In this document: one piece after another, positions 45,284 to 52,836 of the stretch
Position numbering within the stretch: the first letter of the stretch is position 1
Layout: each line of letters begins with the position of its first letter
Assembly (NCBI RefSeq): GCF_014836445.1
Contig: NZ_JACSQV010000010.1
Location: 1-64,000 of the forward strand
Reading direction: 5' to 3'
DNA length: 64,000 bases
Source: Cellulomonas avistercoris
GTDB taxonomy: Bacteria; Actinomycetota; Actinomycetes; Actinomycetales; Cellulomonadaceae
Program-made: the position numbers and the translations under genes
The notes under the pieces: generated by a model
The model's input: the letters and a program-made list of their open reading frames with translations, nothing else
Databases searched by the model: none
What the model was told of the DNA's origin: nothing

Positions 45284-45900
45284 GGGTCTCCTGTGCAGAC
45301 CTGACGTGGGGACGGGCTGCCCGACGTCGTCGGCGATGCAGCAGGAAGGGACCCGGGCGCGCCGGGGAGCAGCCCGAGGGCTGGGTGTCCGAGGGGAGCG
45401 GTGGCGCCGGGGCGGGTGCGACCCGCCGTCCGTCGTGCGCCGGTGCTGAGCGCCACTGGCGTGCGGCGCGTCGTCGGTGGTCCCACTCTGAGGCCCGTCC
45501 GGACGAAAGAGAAGTAAGACGGATGTTCAGGATTGAAACGACTCATCGGACAATTGTCCAGGTCGAGCACGGCCGCACAGCGATCTCCCAGGTCACGCCG
45601 GATATCCGTCCGAGAACGTAACTCTGCAGGTCAGACGCCTTTGTGAGGCAGGTCACGTTCGCTCGATCACCGAGGGAATTCACGCCTCACCAGCATTTTG
45701 TCGCATTCTCCTGCGTCTCGTCCCGACAACGCCCGGACGTCCGGCGTGAACCGATTCACACCATCGTGCCCGGTTGTCCCGGTGCGCGGGCCGGGTACCG
45801 CCGATCCGGTCGGCCGGGCCGCGTCCGGCACCGACGGAGCGCCGCTGCGCCGCACGCACCCGCGGCGGCCGCCGTGCCCGCCAGGTGCGACAGTGGAGAC
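45284..45900. promoter_or_regulatory. 617-base divergent control region of the second polysaccharide operon
   Basis: No convincing gene lies here. Near the synthase the sequence is very GC-rich and can form stems such as GGCGGGT/ACCCGCC at 45411-45427, consistent with a long structured leader of about 230 bases. Positions about 45506-45560 are much richer in A and T and probably hold the promoter. They include CGTCCGGACG (45496-45505) and GGACAATTGTCC (45548-45559), both perfect palindromes. Toward the MFS gene the hexamer CAGGTC occurs four times on the plus strand (near 45559, 45589, 45627, 45649). A second moderately A/T-rich stretch at 45600-45700 may serve the MFS gene. Confidence 0.45.
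45548..45559. promoter_or_regulatory. Perfect 12-bp palindrome, candidate operator
   Basis: GGACAATTGTCC is fully self-complementary and sits in the A/T-rich part of the divergent region upstream of the synthase operon, a typical position for a dimeric repressor site. No binding protein can be named. Confidence 0.5.
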
Positions 45901-47259
45901 ATGCTCCAGCCCTACCGGGACGTCCTCGCACGCCCTGGCGCACTCGCGTTCTCCGGCACCGGGCTCGTCGCCCGGCTCCCCATGTCGATGGTCGGCATCG
46001 GCATCGTCCTCATGGTCTCGGCGCTGTACGACTCCTACGGGCTCGCAGGACGGGTGTCCGCCGCCGTCGTCATCGCCCAGGCCGCCGGTGCACCGCTGCT
46101 CGCCCGGCTCGTCGACCGGCACGGCCAGGCCCGCGTCATGCGGCCCGCGATCGTCCTGTCCGCGACGAGCCTGGTGGCGCTCGTCGTCGCGGCCTCGCTG
46201 CGCGCCCCCACCGTCTGGCTCTACGTCACCGCGCTGCTCGTCGGGGCGACGATCGGCTCGTTCGGGTCCCTCGTGCGCGCGCGCTGGAACCACGCCCTGG
46301 GCGACGACCCGCGCCGCGTGCACACCGCGTACTCGCTCGAGTCCGTGCTCGACGAGCTGGTCTTCGTCGTCGGGCCCGTCGCCGCGACCGTCCTGGCCAC
46401 GAGCGTGTCGCCGACCGCGGGGCTCATCGTCCCGGTCGTCGCGATGGTGGTCGGCGGGCTCGCGTTCCTCGCGCTGCGCGACACCGAGCCGCCCGTCGCA
46501 CCCGCGCACGAGCCGCGCCCGCGCGGCACGGTGCTGCGCCGGCCCGGGATGGTCGTCATCGTCCTGGTCTTCGTCGCCATCGGATCGATCTTCGGTGCGA
46601 CCGACGTCGCGACCGTCGCGTTCGCCGACGAGTCCGGCCGCAAGGAGCTCGCGGGCGTCATCCTCGCGGTCTTCGCGCTCGGCTCCCTCATCTCCGGCCT
46701 GCTCTACGGCGCCCGCCACTGGGTCTCACCGCTGCACCGCCGGTTCGCGATCGGCGTGGTGGCCCTCGCGGTCGGCGTCTGCGTGTTCTTCCTCGCGCAG
46801 ACCCTCTGGGTGCTCGCGGCCGCGATGTTCGTCGTCGGGTTCTCGATCGCGCCGTCGATCATCAACGGCAACGCGCTCGTCGCCGAGCTGGTCCCGCCAG
46901 GCCGGCTCACCGAGGGCCTGACGTGGGTCGGCACAGGTCTGAGCATCGGGGTGTCCGTCGGCGCCTCGGTGGCCGGCAGCCGCATCGACGCCGCCGGGTC
47001 CCACGCGGGCTTCCTCGTCGTCGTCGTGTCCGGCGCGGCCGCGCTCGTCGCGACGCTCGCCGCCCTGCCCTCGCTGCGCCGCCACACCGCGCGACGTGCC
47101 GACGCGGCGGCCGCGCTCGCGGACGCCGCGCAGGCCGCGGACCGCGACGCGCGAGCGAGCGAGGACGAGCCGCCGAGCGCGACGGCGGGCGCGACGGTCG
47201 CGGCGTGCGAGCTCGCGACGGACCGCACGGCCGAGCGGCGCGCCGAGCACCGGGACTGA
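45901..47259 (+). CDS. MFS transporter
   Basis: A 452-residue protein with about twelve membrane helices. The first half has TGLVARLPMSMVGIGIVLMV near residue 19 and a short MFS loop DRHGQARVMRP near 72; the central loop RDTEPPVAPAHEPRPRG joins the halves, and a long Ala/Arg/Asp-rich cytosolic tail (about 395-452) follows. It resembles actinobacterial MFS proteins annotated as drug or sugar efflux pumps; no substrate is indicated. ATG 45901 follows GTGGAGAC. It is divergent from the synthase operon but not obviously part of it. Confidence 0.83.
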   Translation: MLQPYRDVLARPGALAFSGTGLVARLPMSMVGIGIVLMVSALYDSYGLAGRVSAAVVIAQAAGAPLLARLVDRHGQARVMRPAIVLSATSLVALVVAASLRAPTVWLYVTALLVGATIGSFGSLVRARWNHALGDDPRRVHTAYSLESVLDELVFVVGPVAATVLATSVSPTAGLIVPVVAMVVGGLAFLALRDTEPPVAPAHEPRPRGTVLRRPGMVVIVLVFVAIGSIFGATDVATVAFADESGRKELAGVILAVFALGSLISGLLYGARHWVSPLHRRFAIGVVALAVGVCVFFLAQTLWVLAAAMFVVGFSIAPSIINGNALVAELVPPGRLTEGLTWVGTGLSIGVSVGASVAGSRIDAAGSHAGFLVVVVSGAAALVATLAALPSLRRHTARRADAAAALADAAQAADRDARASEDEPPSATAGATVAACELATDRTAERRAEHRD

Positions 47260-47470
47260 CCCCGCGCCACGTTCGACCACGCAGCCGTCGCGCAGGCGAT
47301 CGGCATCCCCGCGGTCCTCGGCGGCGGGATCGGCGAGGTCATGGCGATGGCGCGGTCGAACCCTGCGCAACGCGCCGCAACCCTGACACCCCGGGGCACA
47401 GCGGAAAGCAAAAGTGAATTTGCTAATCTCTGCGGAGCGACCTGGTATCGATCCGTGAGGGAGTACCGCC
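47260..47470. promoter_or_regulatory. Promoter region of the Fic gene, with a coding-like remnant
   Basis: The first 120 bases read TFDHAAVAQAIGIPAVLGGG on the plus strand with no start codon, perhaps a gene remnant. From 47400 to 47460 the sequence drops sharply in GC, unlike the surroundings, and holds an inverted repeat at 47407-47424 and a possible -10 TAATCT near 47424. This is the likely promoter and operator of the Fic gene. Confidence 0.45.
47407..47424. promoter_or_regulatory. Inverted repeat, candidate autoregulatory operator of the Fic gene
   Basis: AGCAAAAGTGAATTTGCT contains AGCAAA and TTTGCT arms around six bases and overlaps the probable -10 region. The Fic protein itself carries a C-terminal winged helix, so self-repression is a reasonable inference. 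Confidence 0.5.
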
Positions 47471-48781
47471 TTGGGCCGATGGGAACGTGTCACCGTGCCA
47501 CCCGACTTCCAAGGCCTGACACGGCGCGAGCGGGAGGGTGGCAGCTACCTCAGGTACCACCCCGACCCGATGCCGACCGCGCGCACCGTCGACCGCCCCG
47601 ACGTGGCCGAGCTGGTCGCCGATGCGTCCGCCTCCGTCGCCGCGCTCGGGCAGCGACTCCGTGACCGACCGGTACGGCTGCTCTACGCCACTCTCCTGCG
47701 GTCGGAGTCCCTCGCGTCGTCGTGGATCGAGGGCCTGCGCGAGACTCCGCGCAACGTCATGGCAGCACGGCTCACCGACGTCCACGGCACACCGAGCACG
47801 GCGCAGGACGTCCTGCGGAACGTCGATGCGATGGAGTCGGCGATAGCGTCGTTGGACAAGCCGTCGTGGGACGACGACGACATCCACGCCGTCCACGCGA
47901 CGCTCCTGCCACGGGAGTCGCGTGGCAGGTACCGCACCGACCAGGTGTACGTCGGAGGTCGCACGCCGCTCACCGCGTCGTACGTAGCACCGCCCGCCGA
48001 CGAGGTGCCCGACCTCATGGCCGACCTCCTCCGTTACGTCGCGACGACCGGGGACCCCCCGCTCGTCGCCGCCCTCCTCGTGCACGCCCAGTTCGAGACC
48101 ATCCACCCGTTCGAGGACGGCAACGGCCGTACCGGTCGCGCACTCTTCCACGCGGTCGTCGCGCGCGCCGGGATCGTCGACCGGGGGGTCCTCCCCTTGT
48201 CACTCGTCCTGCGCGACGACGTCGACGCGTACATCGCCGCTCTCACCACCTACCGCCCCGGTGCCGACCACGGGCGCGCGGTGTCCGACGCACGGCAGTC
48301 CTACCTGCACGTCATGCTCGAGGTGGTGCTGGAGGCAGCACGGATCGCAGGGGACGTGATCGACGAGGTCGCCGCTGTCCAGGCGCGCTGGAGGCCCTAC
48401 GTCGAGCGGCTGCGGGTCGACTCCAGCGTGCACCGGCTGCTCGACCTGCTGGCCGAGCAGCCGGTCGTCACGCCTGGACTCGTCCAGCAGTGCCTGGGCG
48501 TCTCCCGCGTCACGGCCAACAACGCGCTGACGGAGCTGGCACGCGTCGGTGTCGTGCAGCCGGCGGGCGGCCGCTTCAAGCGTCAGAACGTCTACCAGGC
48601 CGGGGACGTGCTCACCCTGATGGACGCCTACGTTCCTGGCCCGGCGACGGTCACCGTGCCCCCGCCACCGCTGGTGCCCGTCCGTCGGTACGGCGGCGAG
48701 AGGTGCGGGCACCTGCTGCCCCGCAAGGGAGTGCCCTGCACCCTTCCGACGGGACACCCGGGGCCCCACCGGGCACCGTGA
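47471..48781 (+). CDS. Class II Fic-domain AMP-transferase with C-terminal winged helix
   Basis: The 436-residue protein has the Fic motif HPFEDGNGRTGR at about residues 212-223 (catalytic His, ATP-binding Glu-Asp-Gly-Asn). An N-terminal inhibitory motif SSWIEG near 83-88 fits [S/T]xxxE[G/N], making it a class II Fic protein that holds itself inactive. A flap VYVGGRTPLTASYVAPP lies near 157. Residues about 320-380 form a winged helix-turn-helix (VTPGLVQQCLGVSRVTANNALTELARVGVV in two overlapping parts). The last 50 residues are proline-rich with two Cys pairs (GERCGH, VPCTL). Fic enzymes add AMP to target proteins. TTG 47471 follows GGGAG; GTG 47495 is an alternative start. Its promoter is A/T-rich, a hint of transfer. 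Confidence 0.88.
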   Translation: MGRWERVTVPPDFQGLTRREREGGSYLRYHPDPMPTARTVDRPDVAELVADASASVAALGQRLRDRPVRLLYATLLRSESLASSWIEGLRETPRNVMAARLTDVHGTPSTAQDVLRNVDAMESAIASLDKPSWDDDDIHAVHATLLPRESRGRYRTDQVYVGGRTPLTASYVAPPADEVPDLMADLLRYVATTGDPPLVAALLVHAQFETIHPFEDGNGRTGRALFHAVVARAGIVDRGVLPLSLVLRDDVDAYIAALTTYRPGADHGRAVSDARQSYLHVMLEVVLEAARIAGDVIDEVAAVQARWRPYVERLRVDSSVHRLLDLLAEQPVVTPGLVQQCLGVSRVTANNALTELARVGVVQPAGGRFKRQNVYQAGDVLTLMDAYVPGPATVTVPPPPLVPVRRYGGERCGHLLPRKGVPCTLPTGHPGPHRAP

Positions 48782-48821
48782 CCCCTGATCTCGGAGGCTT
48801 CCGGCTGTGCCGACCCGCGTC

Positions 48822-50105
48822 TCAGGGCGTCGGGTGCCGCGCGTCGTAGTGCCAGAAGGTGCGCTGCGCGCGGACGAGCACCCACAGCAGCACGACGCAC
48901 GCGACCCCGCCGATCACGGCCGCCCCGCCCTCGCCCACGCGTGTCGACAGGGCGCCGAGCACCAGCTCGCCCAGGCGCGGGCCGCCGGCCACGACGACGA
49001 CGAACACGCCCTGCAGGCGCCCGCGCATGTGGTCCGGCGTGGCGGTCTGCAGGATCGTCTGCCGGAACACCGAGGACACCGCGTCGGACGCGCCCGCGAG
49101 CGCGAGCGTCACGACCGCGAGGGCCAGCGCGAGCGGCAGCACGCCGTCCGGCGTCGTGCGGCCCGCGCTGACGAGGACGAGGCCGAACGCGACGATCGAG
49201 AGCCCCCACGCCGTGATGGCGCCCGCGATGACGCGTCCCTGCCAGCGCACGCGTGCCAGACCGCCGGAGAACAGGCCCGCGAGGATGCCGCCGGCGGCGA
49301 TCGCCGCGGTCAGCACGCCCGTGGTCGTCTCGCCGCCGCCGAGGTAGAGGACGCCCACGGCGGGGAAGAGCACGCGCGGCATCGCGGTCACCATCGCGAC
49401 GATGTCGACGAGGAACGTCATGCGCACGTTGGGCTGCGTACCCAGGTAGCGCAGGCCGTCGACCACGGACCCCAGGCCCAGGCGCTGCCGGCGGTCGTCG
49501 GACGGCTCGGGCGGCACGGGCGGCAGGCGCAGCAGGGCCGTGAGCGCGAACGTGAACAGCACCGCGTCCACGGCGTACGCCCAGACGTAGCCGATGCCGG
49601 CGACCAGCGCGGCACCCGCGAGCGGCCCGAGCGTCAGCGCGACGTTCCAGCCCATGGTCTGCAGCGCGTTGGCCGCGGGCATCAGGCGCGGCTCGAGCAG
49701 GCGCGGGATGATCGCGGACCGCGCGGGCGAGTTCACGGCGCCCGCGGCCGACTGGACCGCGACCAGCGCGTACAGCACGCCCACGTGCTCGTTGCCGACC
49801 GCGGCCTGCGCGACCAGCGCGAGGACGGCGACCCACGACACGACGGACGCGACCACGGCGACCGTGCGGCGGTCGTAGTGGTCGACGAGCGCGCCCCCGT
49901 ACAGCCCGAAGACCACCAGCGGCACGAGCGCGCAGATGCCCAGCACGCCCACGGCCAGCGTCGAGGCCGTCAGCGCGTACACCTGCAGGCCGACCGCGAC
50001 GACCGTGAGCTGCGAGCCGAGGTTGGCGACCGACAGGCCCAGCCACAGCCGCCGGAACGCCGGGCTGACGCGCACGGGGGTCAGGTCGACGAGCAGCGAA
50101 CGCAC
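48822..50105 (-). CDS. MFS transporter, EntS-like
   Basis: The 427-residue membrane protein has about twelve helices. FRRLWLGLSVANLGSQLTVVA near residue 18-38, GGALVDHYDRRTVAVV near 69 (MFS loop with basic residues) and SAAGAVNSPARSAIIPRLL near 118-136 are typical of the EntS/tetracycline-like MFS_3 group, which exports siderophores and drugs. The end of the protein has TPDHMRGRLQGVFVVVVAGG near 364, another group mark. No siderophore genes are nearby, so the substrate is open. GTG 50105 starts the ORF. It converges on the Fic gene. Confidence 0.85.
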   Translation of the reverse strand: MRSLLVDLTPVRVSPAFRRLWLGLSVANLGSQLTVVAVGLQVYALTASTLAVGVLGICALVPLVVFGLYGGALVDHYDRRTVAVVASVVSWVAVLALVAQAAVGNEHVGVLYALVAVQSAAGAVNSPARSAIIPRLLEPRLMPAANALQTMGWNVALTLGPLAGAALVAGIGYVWAYAVDAVLFTFALTALLRLPPVPPEPSDDRRQRLGLGSVVDGLRYLGTQPNVRMTFLVDIVAMVTAMPRVLFPAVGVLYLGGGETTTGVLTAAIAAGGILAGLFSGGLARVRWQGRVIAGAITAWGLSIVAFGLVLVSAGRTTPDGVLPLALALAVVTLALAGASDAVSSVFRQTILQTATPDHMRGRLQGVFVVVVAGGPRLGELVLGALSTRVGEGGAAVIGGVACVVLLWVLVRAQRTFWHYDARHPTP

Positions 50106-50159
50106 CGGAGCACCCTACGTTGCTCGGGGCAACGGACCCCGCGGCCGACGATGCGGCCA

Positions 50160-50215
50160 GGCCAGGGCGGTCAGGCCGGGGCGGCGAGGCCGGGGCGGTC
50201 AGGCCAGGGCGGTCA
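50160..50215. repeat. Four tandem 14-bp repeats over the end of gntK
   Basis: Four units of the form GGCCRGGGCGGYSA (two of them exactly GGCCAGGGCGGTCA) run from 50160 to 50215. The gntK stop codon at 50199-50201 lies inside the third unit, and the repeated TCA would provide stops in other frames, so copy-number change would scarcely alter the protein end. Confidence 0.85.
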
Positions 50216-50699
50216 GGGCGTCCTTGACGACGACGTCCGGCCCGCCGGCCACCGGGACCGTGACGCCGTCCTCGTCGGCGGCGAGCGGCTCGAGCGTCGC
50301 GAGCTGGGACTCCAGCAGGCTCGGGGGCATCCAGTGCCCGCTGCGGTGCACGACGCGCTCGCGCAGGTCCTCGGGCGGGACGTCGAGGAGCAGGAAGCGC
50401 ACGCGTCCCTGCGCCCCGCGCAGCACGTCGCGGTACGGCCGGCGCAGCGCCGAGCACGCGACGACGGTCGACGTGCCCTCGACGGCGTGCGCGCTCATCG
50501 CGTCGCGCACGGCCCGCAGCCAGGGGCCGCGGTCGTCGTCGTCGAGGGGCGTCCCGGCGCTCATCTTGGCGACGTTCGCCTCGGGGTGCAGCGCGTCCCC
50601 CTCGAGGAACGGCCTCCCGAGCCGGTCCGCGACCGCCTGCCCGACGGTCGACTTGCCGGTACCGGACACTCCCATGACCACCAGGTGCTCGACGTCCAC
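50199..50699 (-). CDS. gntK: Gluconokinase
   Basis: The 166-residue enzyme phosphorylates gluconate to 6-phosphogluconate for the pentose-phosphate route. VVMGVSGTGKSTVG near residue 7-20 is the P-loop, FLEGDALHPEANVAKMSAGTPLDDDDR near 31-57 is the gluconate-binding region and FLLLDVPPEDLRERVVHRSGHWMPPSLLESQLATLE near 107-142 is the conserved lid and end. Length is normal for the thermoresistant type. GTG 50699 places the P-loop correctly; longer upstream starts add non-conserved residues. Confidence 0.93.
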   Translation of the reverse strand: MDVEHLVVMGVSGTGKSTVGQAVADRLGRPFLEGDALHPEANVAKMSAGTPLDDDDRGPWLRAVRDAMSAHAVEGTSTVVACSALRRPYRDVLRGAQGRVRFLLLDVPPEDLRERVVHRSGHWMPPSLLESQLATLEPLAADEDGVTVPVAGGPDVVVKDALTALA

Positions 50700-50796
50700 G
50701 CGCCCACCCTGCCATCCGTGGGGCGGCACCACCGCCGACCGGAGCTCCGTCCCCCGCACGTCACCCTCCCCGGGACGGGGTTCCGGCCGGCGGGTG

Positions 50797-51147
50797 TCAG
50801 GCGCGAGGGGCGTCGGGGTTGGCGTCGTCGGCGTCGACGAGCGGGCCGTCCGCCGGCTCCCACGTCGACGCGCCGTACGACGCGTCGTCGTCCGACGAGT
50901 CCGACGAGCCGGACGAGCCGAACCTGCTCTTCGCGGTCGAGACCGCCTTCTCCTTCAGGGCGCCGCCCTGCGTCTTCGCGAAGTCGGTCGCGGCCTGCTC
51001 CGCGTCGTGCACGTACCCCTGCACGCGCGGGTCCTGCCACGTGTCCGACGCCCACGTCTTGATCTTCTCGAACTGCTGACGGCCGGCACGGGTGCCCAGC
51101 AGGTAGCCGACCCCGGTGCCGACGACGAACGCGAGCTTGCCCTTCAT
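50797..51147 (-). CDS. YtxH-like small protein
   Basis: The 116-residue product starts MKGKLAFVVGTGVGYLLGTRAGRQQ, a glycine-zipper membrane helix with a basic end typical of YtxH-domain proteins. It continues with an amphipathic helix (KIKTWASDTWQDPRVQGYVHDAEQ) and a Ser/Asp-rich acidic tail. The ATG is preceded by AAGGAGG, a near-perfect ribosome-binding site. YtxH proteins are general-stress proteins in Bacillus; the actinobacterial role is unknown. Confidence 0.85.
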   Translation of the reverse strand: MKGKLAFVVGTGVGYLLGTRAGRQQFEKIKTWASDTWQDPRVQGYVHDAEQAATDFAKTQGGALKEKAVSTAKSRFGSSGSSDSSDDDASYGASTWEPADGPLVDADDANPDAPRA

Positions 51148-51405
51148 GGGTGTCCTCCTTCGCCCCGGCCGCACGGGCCGGGGGGTGCGTGTGGTCGTAC
51201 GAGGGCGGCGACCGGCCGGCGAGGCCCTCGGACGGGCGACCCCACCGGGCCACGTCGCCGGAGCCACCGAGCGTAGGGCCGCGGCGGTCTGCCCGCGCGG
51301 TGAGCGGCGCGGCCGTCGGGCCGCCGGCCTCGACGCGCGGCGACCGCACGGCGGCGCGAGACTGACGGGCAGACCGGCCGCCGGCCGGATGACCCGGAGG
51401 CTGCC

Positions 51406-52797
51406 ATGGTCGCCACCTCGCCCGCCCCCACCCCGGCCCTCAAGCGCTCGGTCGGGCGACGCATGCTGCTGGTCTTCGTCATCGGCGACATCCTCGGCGC
51501 CGGCATCTACGCGCTCACCGGCAAGGTCGCCGGGCAGGTCGGCGGTGCGATCTGGATCCCGTTCCTGCTCGCCTTCGGGCTCGCGGCGCTGACGGCCACG
51601 GCGTACGCCGAGCTCGTCGGCCGCTACCCGCGCGCCGCGGGGGCGGCCGTGTACGCGCAGCGGGCCTTCGGACGGCCCTTCCTGACGTTCCTCGTGGCGT
51701 TCGCGGTGCTCATGAGCGGCATCACGAGCGCGAGCGCGGCGGCGCGGGCGTTCGGCGGCGACTACCTGGCCGAGCTGGTGACGGTCCCCACGCTCGTGGC
51801 CGCCTGGGTCTTCGTCCTGGGCATCGCGGTGGTCAACGCCGTCGGCGTCTCGGAGTCGGTGCGCGTGAACCTGGTCCTCACGGCGATCGAGGTCACGGGG
51901 CTCGTCGTGATCCTCGTCATCGGCGCGCGCGCCTTCCTGTCCGGCGAGGGCGACCCGGGCCGCGCCATGACGCTCAGCAGCGACGGACCGGTGTGGATGG
52001 CCGTGCTGGGCGGCACCGCGCTGGCGTTCTACGCCCTGCTCGGGTTCGAGGACTCCGTGAACCTGGCCGAGGAGTGCCGGCACCCGCGCAACGACTTCCC
52101 GCGTGCGCTGCTGGGCGGTCTCGCCGTCGCCGGCGTGATCTACCTCGCGGTGGCGTTCACGACCTCGATGCTCGTCGACACCGCGACGCTCGCGGAGTCC
52201 ACCGGGCCGCTGCTGGAGGTGGTCCGGGTCGCGGGCCTGGTCTTCCCGCCGTGGCTGTTCGCGCTCATCGCGCTCGTCGCGGTGTCGAACACCGCCCTCA
52301 TCAACATGATCATGGCGTCCCGCGTGGTCTACGGGATGTCGCGCGAGGGCATCGTGCCGTCCTGGCTGGGCCGCGTCGACCGCCGCCGCCGGACACCCTG
52401 GGTCGCGATCGCGTTCACGACCGTCATCGCGCTCACCCTCGTCAGCACCGGTGACCTGTCCGGGCTCGCGGACACCACCGTGCTGCTCCTGCTGCTCGTC
52501 TTCGCGGTGGTCAACGTCTCGGTGCTCGTGCTGCGACGGCGCCCGGAGGACCGCGACGCCCGGGTCGACGGTGACGGCCCGCGCGGCTTCCGGGCGCCCA
52601 CGTGGGCGCCCGTGGTGGGTGCGGCCGTGTCGCTGGTCCTGGCGTCGCCGCTCACGGGGCGGTCGGCCGACGTGTACGCGCGTGCCGGCCTGCTGCTCGG
52701 CATCGGCGTCGTGCTGTACGTCGTCAACCGGCTGTTCGTCGGGCCGGCGCCGCAGGCTGAGACGATCAGCACGTCCGCCGTGACCGACCCGCCCTGA
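51406..52797 (+). CDS. APC-family amino acid permease
   Basis: The 463-residue membrane protein has about twelve helices. The first helix with FVIGDILGAGIYALTGKVAG near residue 24-43 has the broken-helix GAGIY substrate site of the APC superfamily, and ALTATAYAELVGRYPRAAGA near 60-79 is the helix-2 signature. GFEDSVNLAEECRHPRNDFPRAL near 209-231 is the conserved helix 6-7 segment. The substrate is probably an amino acid or amine. ATG 51406 begins the ORF 258 bases after the divergent YtxH gene, and the antiporter gene follows 39 bases downstream, so they may be cotranscribed. Confidence 0.88.
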   Translation: MVATSPAPTPALKRSVGRRMLLVFVIGDILGAGIYALTGKVAGQVGGAIWIPFLLAFGLAALTATAYAELVGRYPRAAGAAVYAQRAFGRPFLTFLVAFAVLMSGITSASAAARAFGGDYLAELVTVPTLVAAWVFVLGIAVVNAVGVSESVRVNLVLTAIEVTGLVVILVIGARAFLSGEGDPGRAMTLSSDGPVWMAVLGGTALAFYALLGFEDSVNLAEECRHPRNDFPRALLGGLAVAGVIYLAVAFTTSMLVDTATLAESTGPLLEVVRVAGLVFPPWLFALIALVAVSNTALINMIMASRVVYGMSREGIVPSWLGRVDRRRRTPWVAIAFTTVIALTLVSTGDLSGLADTTVLLLLLVFAVVNVSVLVLRRRPEDRDARVDGDGPRGFRAPTWAPVVGAAVSLVLASPLTGRSADVYARAGLLLGIGVVLYVVNRLFVGPAPQAETISTSAVTDPP

Positions 52798-52836
52798 CCG
52801 ATCCGCCCTGACCAGGGCCCTGCCGTGAGGTGATGC

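Noticed and set aside
45523..45621. 32-codon ATG reading in the control region (MFRIETTHRTIVQVEHG...)
   Set aside because: Weak ribosome-binding site, codon use unlike the genome, and it lies over the palindrome and probable promoter.
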